A stretch of 34,173 bases of DNA from an uncultured beta proteobacterium. GTDB lineage: Bacteria; Pseudomonadota; Gammaproteobacteria; Burkholderiales; Burkholderiaceae_C. The notes beneath the pieces were generated by a model. That model worked only from the letters and a program-made list of their open reading frames with translations, had not been told where the DNA came from and did no database searches. The DNA lies in contig CAIJOK010000053.1 in assembly GCA_903822205.1 (NCBI GenBank), positions 1 to 34,173 of the forward strand, written 5' to 3'. The position numbers and the translations under genes were made by a program. Within the stretch, counting starts at the first letter, position 1. Each line of letters starts with the position of its first letter. Of the stretch, positions 1 to 8,084 are shown one piece after another.

Positions 1-147
1 AATTGTGATGTTAAATTAAATAACTAATAATTGTCGTTATAAATCAACAACTTGCGATACTTTGGAAGTAGTATTTATAATAATTTCTTGATGAATTAAA
101 TTATTGCATTCAATGCCAAATAACTTTGTTGTTCTGACTTAGCAAAG
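1..147 (+). repeat. Dispersed AT-rich repeat, copy 1 (cut by window start)
   Basis: This stretch matches two other places in the window: 7751-8012 in the same orientation and 10484-10656 in reverse complement. Shared blocks include AAATCAACAACTTGCGATAC near 41-60, the segment GAATTAAATTATTGCATT near 93-110, and CTGACTTAGCA near 134-144. It keeps the palindrome GCATT-C-AATGC at 106-116. About 25 bases present at the left end of the other copies would fall outside the window. It begins 33 bases beyond the stop codon of the leftward radical SAM gene, so it may be a 3' flank of that gene or a leader of a gene further left. Confidence 0.75.
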
Positions 148-180
148 TAAAATAAAAAAACTTCAAATCCCACTCCAAAT

Positions 181-1998
181 TTATTTCAATGTTACATCCA
201 ATAGCAAATCAGCAATGCAAAATATTTTTTTAGCTTTAGAGAATTTATCTTCAATTGCATTTCTTATATTTGCAAAATATTGAGGAACAGCAACAACTAT
301 ACATACAATGCTCTCCTTTTCAATTACTTCAGGTGACTGAATTATTTTGCCAAATACATTCAAACCAATTCTTGCATCTGATGTGTCAACATAATAAATG
401 TTATCATTACTTAAATTTAATTTATCTGACAAACTATAAAAGTAGGAATTTATTCCCCAAAAAGCAATTTTAATATTTTTACCCAATAAATCAGCAATTC
501 CATTGTTTAAATTCATAACAACCGATTCAGGAATAGGCGCAATATGTCTGCTGCCACAATACTTACAAGTCAAACTCTCAAATATAAACAATCTGCACTG
601 TTCCCAGTTATTTACAGTACCACATCTAAAACATTCGCCCTTTATGTCAATATTTGCATTTTCATAATCGATATTTTTAACTTCAGTATTCTTTGGTTCA
701 TTCGTTGTCAATCTTGGCAATTTAACAACTTGTTCAATTAGCCACAAATACTCATCATTGCTCATTTTTGAGAGACGAACAACCGGGCAACCATCTTTAA
801 TATACTGAATCGGATCAGTTATTATACCATTTTTTATGGCGTATTTATATAAGACGGTCCCAGGGTAAGTTATAATTAAGCTAAGCATAAGCCCATAATG
901 TATATGTTCCTTCCACCAGTTTAGTGTCTTCGTTGCAGATTCAATGGTCTCCGCTGGATCTCCAAAAATAAGAACTCCCTGAATAGCAATTTTAGCATTA
1001 TAAACAAGATTTAAAGCCTTTTCCGTTTGCTCAATTGTTATTTTTTTATTCATGCTTTTTAAAATGCTATTATCTGCACTCTCAATACCAAAAGCCATGG
1101 TGGCAATATTGCCATGTTTGACAACGTCTATTAACTCAGAATTTATATCATTAACCCTAAAATTAGCCAGCCATTTGACATTATATGATTTAATACGACT
1201 ACAAAAATCCTTAACACGCTCAATTTTATACCCAAAAAGCTCATCCGAGATTGACAAAAATTTGATACCATATTTACTAACTAAATAATCAATTTCCATA
1301 AATACGTTATCAAGTGATCTTTGACGAAATTTTTGACCACTTGGATGAAAACAAAATGTGCATCTAAACGGACAAGATCGACTTGTAATAATTGATACGG
1401 TTCTATCTTCACTCATTCCAATAACGTTAGGAATAGAATTGAGCAATTTCCCTAACTCAAATCCTTCATAATCAGGCATTGGTATTTTGTCCAAATTTAC
1501 ACGTTTAACTTCTCCATCAGTAATCATGTAAATATCATTTTTTTTATATATAACGCCTCCAACTTTTTCTATGTTTAAATTATTTTCAAGTTCATTTTGC
1601 AAATTACAAATTATAAGTTCGCCTTCGCCAATAACACCGTAGTCAGCGAATTCAATAGCTTTCATGGCATTTTCAGGGTCACTTGTTATAATGCCGCCAC
1701 CTGCAATTGTTATTATTTTTGGATTAATAATTTTTGCACAATATAAAACCTCCCTAATTGCTCCGTACTGGCCAGTTAATCCACCCGTGGATACAATATC
1801 AATACGAAATTTATCTATATATTTTTTTAATATGTCACTTGTCTTTTCTGTTCTGTGATTAAGGTTCAATGTATAAATATTAAATCCTGCGCTTTTAAGG
1901 CTGGATGAGATGTATGCAATTCCAAGGGGGAATTGATACCAATCACCAACTTGGTTGACTATTCGGGGCATAACCAGCAAATGATTAAGTTTACTCAC
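181..1998 (-). CDS. B12-binding radical SAM protein with zinc-ribbon and Rossmann-like tail
   Basis: Predicted cobalamin-binding radical SAM enzyme of about 605 residues. The first ~150 residues form a B12-binding-like alpha/beta domain (PLGIAYISSSLKSAGF; IAGGGIITSDPE), although I see no clear DxHxxG cobalamin ligand. The radical SAM cluster motif CxxxCxxC is at C209, C213 and C216 (SRSCPFRCTFCFHPSG). A four-cysteine knuckle follows at C456/C459 and C478/C481, and residues ~507-605 look like a small Rossmann domain (KIAFWGINSYFYSL, then YYVDTSDARIG). I chose the GTG start at 1998 because AGGGAG lies six bases upstream; an in-frame TTG at 2028 is possible but has no such site. Family members methylate unreactive carbons or catalyse other radical chemistry; the substrate here is unknown. 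The polysaccharide context suggests a sugar or lipid-linked glycan. Confidence 0.85.
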   Translation of the reverse strand: MSKLNHLLVMPRIVNQVGDWYQFPLGIAYISSSLKSAGFNIYTLNLNHRTEKTSDILKKYIDKFRIDIVSTGGLTGQYGAIREVLYCAKIINPKIITIAGGGIITSDPENAMKAIEFADYGVIGEGELIICNLQNELENNLNIEKVGGVIYKKNDIYMITDGEVKRVNLDKIPMPDYEGFELGKLLNSIPNVIGMSEDRTVSIITSRSCPFRCTFCFHPSGQKFRQRSLDNVFMEIDYLVSKYGIKFLSISDELFGYKIERVKDFCSRIKSYNVKWLANFRVNDINSELIDVVKHGNIATMAFGIESADNSILKSMNKKITIEQTEKALNLVYNAKIAIQGVLIFGDPAETIESATKTLNWWKEHIHYGLMLSLIITYPGTVLYKYAIKNGIITDPIQYIKDGCPVVRLSKMSNDEYLWLIEQVVKLPRLTTNEPKNTEVKNIDYENANIDIKGECFRCGTVNNWEQCRLFIFESLTCKYCGSRHIAPIPESVVMNLNNGIADLLGKNIKIAFWGINSYFYSLSDKLNLSNDNIYYVDTSDARIGLNVFGKIIQSPEVIEKESIVCIVVAVPQYFANIRNAIEDKFSKAKKIFCIADLLLDVTLK

Positions 1999-2004
1999 AA
2001 ATTT

Positions 2005-2010
2005 CTCCCT
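2005..2010 (-). promoter_or_regulatory. Ribosome binding site fixing the start of the B12 radical SAM gene
   Basis: AGGGAG on the minus strand, six bases before the GTG at 1998. It favours this GTG over the upstream in-frame TTG. Confidence 0.6.
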
Positions 2011-2233
2011 GCCATTGGTTGCTAACAATACGTATCGTTACATCCTGCTAATAATTAATAAACTACTTGTCATATCGCTTTATATAATTATAAAGCATTA
2101 TAATCTCAGGTTGTGCAGTTTTGCATTTGATTAATCAACAGAAAAATCACAAATCAATTATATCGTTGCGCTTATAAAAACCACTATCGAATAAATCTCT
2201 CAGGAAACTTGATGATCATGGTATATAAATTCA

Positions 2234-3358
2234 TTAGCCTGTGGTATTAACCAATTTTTTAATTGCCGCATTATTGATCGACTCCATCATCGATAACCCC
2301 TCAAGTGCTTTCTCGGCCGAGTAAACAAAGGGATTTATAGGTTTCTTTCCAGCTTTAAATTCTCTCACGTCTTCAGCTATATCTGCGTAAAGATTTGCAA
2401 AAGCTTCAATAAAACCTGATGGATGCCCAGCCTTGAACCGGTTGTATCGTGTCTCTTGTGCAGTTTTAGCCTCACATGAACCACGGTCAATTGAATACTG
2501 GCGACCCTCATTGTCAGCCCATTTGAGGTCTTCCGGTTTCATCTGATACCACTCCGCACTGGCTTTATCACCAAATACACGAACGCGCAGTCCATTTCTA
2601 TAGCCAAGTGCCGTCTTTCCCCACCATGCCTGAACGCGTAGGTTCTTCTCATATTGTGCAAAACAATAAACGTTATCTATAATACCTCTGAATTTTCCAT
2701 AACTGGCTTGTTCACCTGACAATAGAACAGGTTTCAATCCATTGGATAAAAAATCAATCAAATGGTGAACATGTACCCCAAGGTCAAGGGAAACAGTTGG
2801 TACCGCATAGTCACAACGCCGCCAGTATTGTGGGTTTGCATTGTCTCTCAGGTAGCCCTCTTGAGGCATTTCAATATGAATTTGATGCAGGGTTCCTAAC
2901 AATCCTTCGCTAATCATGCGTCGAAGTTCACGTACCATGGGATAACCTGAATAATTAAAAGTAACAGCAAGGTATTGTTGAAATTTATTTCTGGCATCAA
3001 TTATACGTTGACACTCCTCACTGGATGTACCTAGTGCTTTTTCGCAGATCACGTTATAGCCTGATTCTAGTGCTACAATTACAATATCAACATGACTGGG
3101 TGTTGGGGTCAAGATGACGACTGCGTCCAATTGTTCCCTTTCTTGATCCAGCAATGATAACCAGTTAGTATAAGTACGCTGCGGACTAACCCCATATATA
3201 TGAGCCGTTTTTTCGTTATTTTCAACATCGCGACTAAAGCATCCAGCTACAACCCTAAAATGCCCATCAAGACGGCTGGCATTAAAGTGTGTATGGCCTA
3301 CAGCAGAGCTCACAGCTCCGCCTATAAAAGCAATATTAAGAGATTGTGTAATGGGCAT
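2234..3358 (-). CDS. Gfo/Idh/MocA family NAD(P)-dependent oxidoreductase
   Basis: A 374-residue sugar-type dehydrogenase. The N-terminal Rossmann fold starts with NIAFIGGAVSSAVGHTH (residues 8-24), a variant of the glycine-rich nucleotide-binding loop. The family EKP-type motif appears as EKAL (K107), and the catalytic Asp/His region is SLDLGVHVHH (D192, H196). Such enzymes oxidise or reduce nucleotide sugars, inositols or related polyols; the exact substrate is not readable. I prefer the ATG at 3358 (MPITQSLN), which puts the Rossmann strand at the usual distance from the start; in-frame ATGs at 3373, 3379 and 3391 also exist. Its start overlaps the last 23 bases of the upstream ATP-grasp gene, implying translational coupling and a joint role in making one polysaccharide substituent. 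Confidence 0.88.
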   Translation of the reverse strand: MPITQSLNIAFIGGAVSSAVGHTHFNASRLDGHFRVVAGCFSRDVENNEKTAHIYGVSPQRTYTNWLSLLDQEREQLDAVVILTPTPSHVDIVIVALESGYNVICEKALGTSSEECQRIIDARNKFQQYLAVTFNYSGYPMVRELRRMISEGLLGTLHQIHIEMPQEGYLRDNANPQYWRRCDYAVPTVSLDLGVHVHHLIDFLSNGLKPVLLSGEQASYGKFRGIIDNVYCFAQYEKNLRVQAWWGKTALGYRNGLRVRVFGDKASAEWYQMKPEDLKWADNEGRQYSIDRGSCEAKTAQETRYNRFKAGHPSGFIEAFANLYADIAEDVREFKAGKKPINPFVYSAEKALEGLSMMESINNAAIKKLVNTTG

Positions 3359-4529
3359 AGTTATCTCGTGCATATTCATCTGGAGATACATGATAAATTT
3401 TACGTTCTAATGTCGCGTTAAATAAATTATTAAATTCATTCACTGAGTCAGCCTTTGCAAAAAGAACTGCAATTCTTCCAGCAGGACTTGCACATACTTT
3501 ATCACCAGCAGAACTGATTGGCACTAATCTCTCAATCTGCAATGGAGTGTGAAATTTAATAAAACCAAGTATGCAGTCAATAGGTTGTGAAATGGTATGG
3601 CGCATGATTAATTTAGATTCGTTCGATGACAATATTGCTAATGGCATATCAATAAATGAGCGTACATAGTTCTCTGCGTAGTTTGTTCCAGTAGAAAGCT
3701 CTATTAGTTGGCTGTACAAATCGCCTGGACAACGCCGTGTCACTTCAATTAACCAGTAATCTTTACCTTTGACTATCAACTGGGTATGTACAAGACCATC
3801 TTGCAAATTTAACTCTTTTGCCATTGTCCTCACATTTTCTCGGAGTTTCATCAGCATTTGTTGAGAGAAATCGTATCTGACTCTGCTGGTATCAACCACA
3901 AATGGATTAGCCGTACAGTGCTCTTCAACTATGTAGTCGATCAGCACCTGCCCTCTCTGAATAAATGCACTATGGCTATACAGTTGGCCTTGAACGTAGT
4001 CTTCAATAATATAGGTTTTTGAAGATGAAAACTCGATAGCACGTGCAGCGGCTATTGAAAGATGGTCTCGATCCGATTCCTGAATAATCGTAATTCCGCG
4101 TCCACTGTACGCATCGACGGGTTTTACAATCACAGGCCATTGTGTACCAATTTCTTCTGGGGACAACAAAGCCGGAACAGGCAAACAATGCTTCTGAGCA
4201 AACCTGCGAAACTTTTCTTTATTATTGATCGTAGCGGTTGTTTGGGTTGTATCAATTCCTGGGTAGCGACCGTCATGATTAAGTGCTGCACAAATCATGT
4301 ATGAGCGATCATTGCATCCTGGCACGATATATTTAATATCACGTTTTTTGATCAATTCCTGTACTTTGTTCAGGTTTGAATAATCTATTTTTTCGTATAG
4401 CGCCACACATTTTGCTAAGCAATCCTTTGGATTGCTGCCAACCACATAAACACTGTGACCTAATCGAACAAGGCAATTGTATATAGGGACTGATGAGAAG
4501 TTCGTATCAATTAATAAAATATTACTCAT
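3336..4529 (-). CDS. ATP-grasp domain ligase, polysaccharide-locus type
   Basis: A 397-residue protein with ATP-grasp architecture: a pre-ATP-grasp alpha/beta domain (NILLIDTNFSSVPIYNCLVR), a nucleotide-binding strand PVIVKPVDAYSGRGITII, the hinge segment EDYVQGQLYSH, and the metal-binding strand LIEVTRRCPGD. ATP-grasp enzymes couple ATP hydrolysis to joining a carboxylate to an amine, thiol or similar nucleophile through an acyl-phosphate. In a surface-glycan locus a reasonable inference is amide formation between an amino acid (or carboxylated sugar) and an amino sugar. The gene overlaps the downstream Gfo/Idh oxidoreductase by 23 bases. There is no strong ribosome-binding site before the ATG. 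AT-rich codon use matches the rest of the island and differs from the core genes to the right. Confidence 0.85.
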   Translation of the reverse strand: MSNILLIDTNFSSVPIYNCLVRLGHSVYVVGSNPKDCLAKCVALYEKIDYSNLNKVQELIKKRDIKYIVPGCNDRSYMICAALNHDGRYPGIDTTQTTATINNKEKFRRFAQKHCLPVPALLSPEEIGTQWPVIVKPVDAYSGRGITIIQESDRDHLSIAAARAIEFSSSKTYIIEDYVQGQLYSHSAFIQRGQVLIDYIVEEHCTANPFVVDTSRVRYDFSQQMLMKLRENVRTMAKELNLQDGLVHTQLIVKGKDYWLIEVTRRCPGDLYSQLIELSTGTNYAENYVRSFIDMPLAILSSNESKLIMRHTISQPIDCILGFIKFHTPLQIERLVPISSAGDKVCASPAGRIAVLFAKADSVNEFNNLFNATLERKIYHVSPDEYARDNYAHYTIS

Positions 4530-5200
4530 TCTGTATTACTAAATAACAGCCAGCAAGATCTAATGGATTAAATTTGCAAAATATATTTGTCAATGAAATT
4601 AATATGAAACTTAACTCATATATTTGTAAGCAAATCAAAATAAAGCAAAAAAATGGTTCTCGATTCACTAGTTGCAATTTTCATTGCACTCGCTCGCAAG
4701 GCAAAAATAATAATTTTCATAAGTTGTTGAAGATCTACAACAAAATACAAATATTTGATAATAAATTTACGAATTTGCTAATGATAAATAACTTAAATTT
4801 ATTGACCTACAACATAAAAATGACAATTTAAATTGTTCTCAATGAACTATACGCTCTTTTCCATCTACCACATGTGGCACAAGAATACCTTCTCACCCAT
4901 AAATTCCGACCGCAAACGCGCTTATGGATTTCGTATATATTGAAATTTACAAACATGTATCACACTATTTGCGCAGATAATGCTGACAGACTGCAGATAG
5001 ATTATTGCAATTTTTTGATTGTTATTTAAATTGATAAGAAAAAAATTGGGATTTTTGAATTATTGTTTTACAGTTATTGGGTAGTTAAGCGACTCCATTT
5101 CCTTGGCGTTACTATCACTAATTACATTATTCATCACGACACAAACATACCAATTAAATTACAAGGCAGCACACATAACTTTAATCGTGACAGCGCTCTG
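4530..5200. other. AT-rich intergenic gap, no convincing gene
   Basis: 671 bases between two leftward genes. Rightward reading frames here are low-complexity Asn/Lys/Ile runs and look non-coding. One leftward 42-codon frame (4828-4956) contains RRYSCATCGRW, a single CxxC knuckle, and could be a remnant of a lost gene; it has no clear ribosome-binding site. No tRNA, CRISPR array or copy of the dispersed repeat is visible. Confidence 0.5.
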
Positions 5201-7627
5201 CTAAATGATAATTCGCCTTATAACGCGCATATCGTTGATTCCTAGTTTAAGCAATTTGTCGTAAATATACGGATATCCTTGGGTAGCGGCAATAACAATA
5301 GGTAAATTGTCATTCAGCAAAATATGTGGTGATAAAACTGGATACCCTAAATATTTTGTTCCAATCTTGCTAATAGTGTCGTCTACAAAATAAGACACTT
5401 TTGATAATTGAAAAAAAAATGAGTTTTCGTACATATATTTCGCTTGCAAGCCGGCACCCCAAATGACAACCACTGGATAGTCACTAGAGTCAGCCAAAGC
5501 TGATTCATGACTAATATCTCTTAGGGTATGTTTAATACTTATTATTTCGTGATACTGAATGCTACCCAAACGAATACGAAGCAAATCATCGATAAAAACA
5601 GAAAGATGCCCGTCGCGAATCAACATATCGTGCATGAGTATAATCAGTATTATTGTCTCTAGTGATACGTATTCATCGTTAAAATTTCCACTTATTTGAA
5701 AATTGCACCCCACTAAATCGTATTGCTTGATCAAGGTGATAAAACAATTCACTTCGTTAAGTGATGAGTTTTTTTCAGTAAAAATATACTTGATTGTAAC
5801 CTGTTTTGGGTTTAATAAAACATAAATTTTAAGGTTTTCCATGACTTGTTTCAATTTAGCTTTACCTCGAACCAACTTAAAGGTTTCTGCTGTTCCAGCA
5901 TCAATACTTGTAGTTATTGTCACATAGTTTCCTTTAAGCAAGTTTGCCACTGTTTTTGAAAATTTAACAGCATTGGTCAGAATGCGATGTGTTGCATTCG
6001 GTAATTTGTCAATCATATTTTCAATTAGGGACGTAAATTGCCGATCAATGACAGGCTCACCCCCACCCCAGACAACAGTGTAGCAGCTTTTCAAATGACC
6101 ACGTTTAATAAGCTCATTTATTAGATATTCAATATCATAGTTTACTTTTAGACCACCATAATAAGCTTTGCTGCAATAATGGCATCTTAAGTTACATACG
6201 GAATGGTATTCGAATGATATATAGAGAACATCAAGATAATCTTGATGTTTCCATTCCTTAAATTCTAAAAATGGACAACCCTCACAATTAGTTTCATCTC
6301 CACGATTGATCGCATCTCGCAATTGGCTTTTCGCAATAGCTATATCATCTGGATCAAGTGTTTGACCCGGCTCAACTTTCAGCAAAACGACATCTCCGTG
6401 AATGTTTCCTTTGTAAAAAAAACGTTTACAACATGTTCGAACTTCGTTGGGTCGCAGAAAAACAGAGTTTTGAATATCTACACAGCTCCATGATTTACTT
6501 AAAATAGATGGCATTAAATTATTTATTTCTTCAGCTTTATCAACGTCATTTAATTCAATTTTCTTCATTGTGTCAATAAATAAATTAGCAAGGAACCCGT
6601 ATTTCGTATCTTGAATAGGAATAGATAATTGTAACTCTTTAGTTATCATCAGAACCTGATCAAACAAGCATCTGTACAGTTGTGCAGTATGTTTATCATC
6701 TGTCCAGCGATAAATTTCACGAAGTCGCGTCGCAATGACTGCATTAACCCCATTTGCAAAATAATCCAACAATGTATCCGTTTGTTTCCCAGCATTGTTT
6801 CGTATGTGATTTCCTATGGCTAACCATGCTCTTGTGAAACCAGTTATGTGATTTTCACTGATAGAATTAACAATTGAATTTTGTCGAGATATCTTGCCAT
6901 AAAGAACCTTACCAATATAACGGAATCCTCTTGCGTACCAATAGACATAATACAAAAAATCAACGTCTTCATGAATGCCAGCAAAAAACCTTATATTGTT
7001 TTGAAAAATCATCTGACGTCGTATCGATGTATAAATCACAGAGCCATCGGTTTGGAGACATAGATATCGCTTTAGCAATTCGTCACGTCCCTTGAGTAAA
7101 TGCACATGATCTTTTCGCAACCCATGCGTAAGGGATCCCGTTAAACCTTGTCGCTGTAAGTATGTCCAGTTAAACGCTACAATATCAAAAGTTTCTCCGT
7201 TACACTGGATTTCGTACTTCAAATCGGAAAGCGTTGTCGGTACTAGACAGTCATCACTATCTAGAAATAGAAGCCAATCGCCTTTCGCCAATTCAATTCC
7301 TACATTGCGTGCAGTACCGGGACCAGAGTTTTGTAACGTAGTTGCAATGCGGAAATTGTCATGGTGAATGTATGATAGTAAAATATCACGAGTATTATCT
7401 GTTGAACAGTCATCGACCAAAATGACTTCAAAAAACTCTATTGAAAGAGTCTGAGCTAAAATACTATCAATAGCATCACCTATATAAGCAGCAGCATTCC
7501 AGATAGGTACAATGATAGAAAACAAAGGAAATCCACAACGATTAATCGCGTCGAGATTTTCTTGCTTTACTTGAGATTTTCGCTCATCGTTGTAATTATT
7601 ATTGCTATCAACACATTTAATATCCAT
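5201..7627 (-). CDS. Family 2 glycosyltransferase-radical SAM-Rossmann fusion protein
   Basis: An 808-residue three-part protein. Residues ~35-250 are a GT-A fold family 2 glycosyltransferase: FSIIVPIWNAAAYI, then VDDCSTDNT at 71-79 and the metal-binding DSDD at 123-126. After a helical linker, residues ~395-455 carry CC (399/400) and CEGC (448/451), which could bind an additional cluster or metal. The radical SAM domain follows, with CNLRCHYC (C478, C482, C485) and GGGEP at 521-525. Residues ~717-808 form a Rossmann-like domain (VVIWGAGLQAKYMYE; YFVDDTISKIG; PIVIAATQGY). I chose ATG 7627 because GGAAG sits six bases upstream; an ATG at 7660 lacks a site. Transfer of a sugar by the first domain is likely; the radical reaction and substrate are unknown. 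Confidence 0.88.
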   Translation of the reverse strand: MDIKCVDSNNNYNDERKSQVKQENLDAINRCGFPLFSIIVPIWNAAAYIGDAIDSILAQTLSIEFFEVILVDDCSTDNTRDILLSYIHHDNFRIATTLQNSGPGTARNVGIELAKGDWLLFLDSDDCLVPTTLSDLKYEIQCNGETFDIVAFNWTYLQRQGLTGSLTHGLRKDHVHLLKGRDELLKRYLCLQTDGSVIYTSIRRQMIFQNNIRFFAGIHEDVDFLYYVYWYARGFRYIGKVLYGKISRQNSIVNSISENHITGFTRAWLAIGNHIRNNAGKQTDTLLDYFANGVNAVIATRLREIYRWTDDKHTAQLYRCLFDQVLMITKELQLSIPIQDTKYGFLANLFIDTMKKIELNDVDKAEEINNLMPSILSKSWSCVDIQNSVFLRPNEVRTCCKRFFYKGNIHGDVVLLKVEPGQTLDPDDIAIAKSQLRDAINRGDETNCEGCPFLEFKEWKHQDYLDVLYISFEYHSVCNLRCHYCSKAYYGGLKVNYDIEYLINELIKRGHLKSCYTVVWGGGEPVIDRQFTSLIENMIDKLPNATHRILTNAVKFSKTVANLLKGNYVTITTSIDAGTAETFKLVRGKAKLKQVMENLKIYVLLNPKQVTIKYIFTEKNSSLNEVNCFITLIKQYDLVGCNFQISGNFNDEYVSLETIILIILMHDMLIRDGHLSVFIDDLLRIRLGSIQYHEIISIKHTLRDISHESALADSSDYPVVVIWGAGLQAKYMYENSFFFQLSKVSYFVDDTISKIGTKYLGYPVLSPHILLNDNLPIVIAATQGYPYIYDKLLKLGINDMRVIRRIII

Positions 7628-7633
7628 GAGTAG

Positions 7634-7638
7634 CTTCC
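7634..7638 (-). promoter_or_regulatory. Ribosome binding site fixing the start of the glycosyltransferase-radical SAM gene
   Basis: GGAAG on the minus strand, six bases before the ATG at 7627. It decides against the in-frame ATG at 7660, which has nothing similar upstream. Confidence 0.55.
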
Positions 7639-7750
7639 AATAAATCTTGTTCTTCAGCATTGACTGACTTGCGAAATCAATAATTGAGCATAATAACTAG
7701 GAATAATAGTAACTTGGAATACCCCAATCAATCACCTGTTATCAGTTATA

Positions 7751-8012
7751 CCATTCAAATTCTTTATCATTGACCTAAAACCGTAAGTTTAAATTCATCT
7801 ATTTGTGTTTCGTTGCTTAAAATCAACAATTTACGATGCTTTGAAGGTTGTATATTAGACAGTATTGGAAACCTACCTGCGATTGTAGGAAAATCAACAA
7901 GTTAGCAAAATCAAAGAATAGGCTTCCAATAAAGTCTATTGCATAATTTTTTTTCGTAAATTAAATTTTTGCATTTAATGCTGCATAACTTTCTTTTTCT
8001 GACTTACATAAT
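7751..8012 (+). repeat. Dispersed AT-rich repeat, copy 2, with internal insertion
   Basis: The left part (7751-7855) contains TTCTTTATCATTGACCTAAA, which is exact in the reverse complement of copy 3, then AAAATCAACAA and ACGATGCTTTGAA. The right part (about 7949-8012) contains TAAATTAAAT, the palindrome GCATT-T-AATGC at 7971-7981, and ATAACTTTC...CTGACTTA. About 80-90 bases between them (roughly 7856-7945) are absent from copies 1 and 3, and include a second AAATCAACAAGTTAGC motif, as if part of the repeat was duplicated or something was inserted. It fills most of the 457-base gap between the aminotransferase and the glycosyltransferase fusion; I see no gene in that gap. Confidence 0.75.
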
Positions 8013-8084
8013 GGCAATTTTTTTTGCTTACAGATTTGTAATCTTTTGTCAATTGTATAGTATTTGTTGGATGATGAATTTATT

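Noticed and set aside
4574-4831. 85-codon rightward frame in the AT-rich gap
   Set aside because: Asn/Lys/Ile-rich low-complexity sequence with no motif; expected by chance in such composition.
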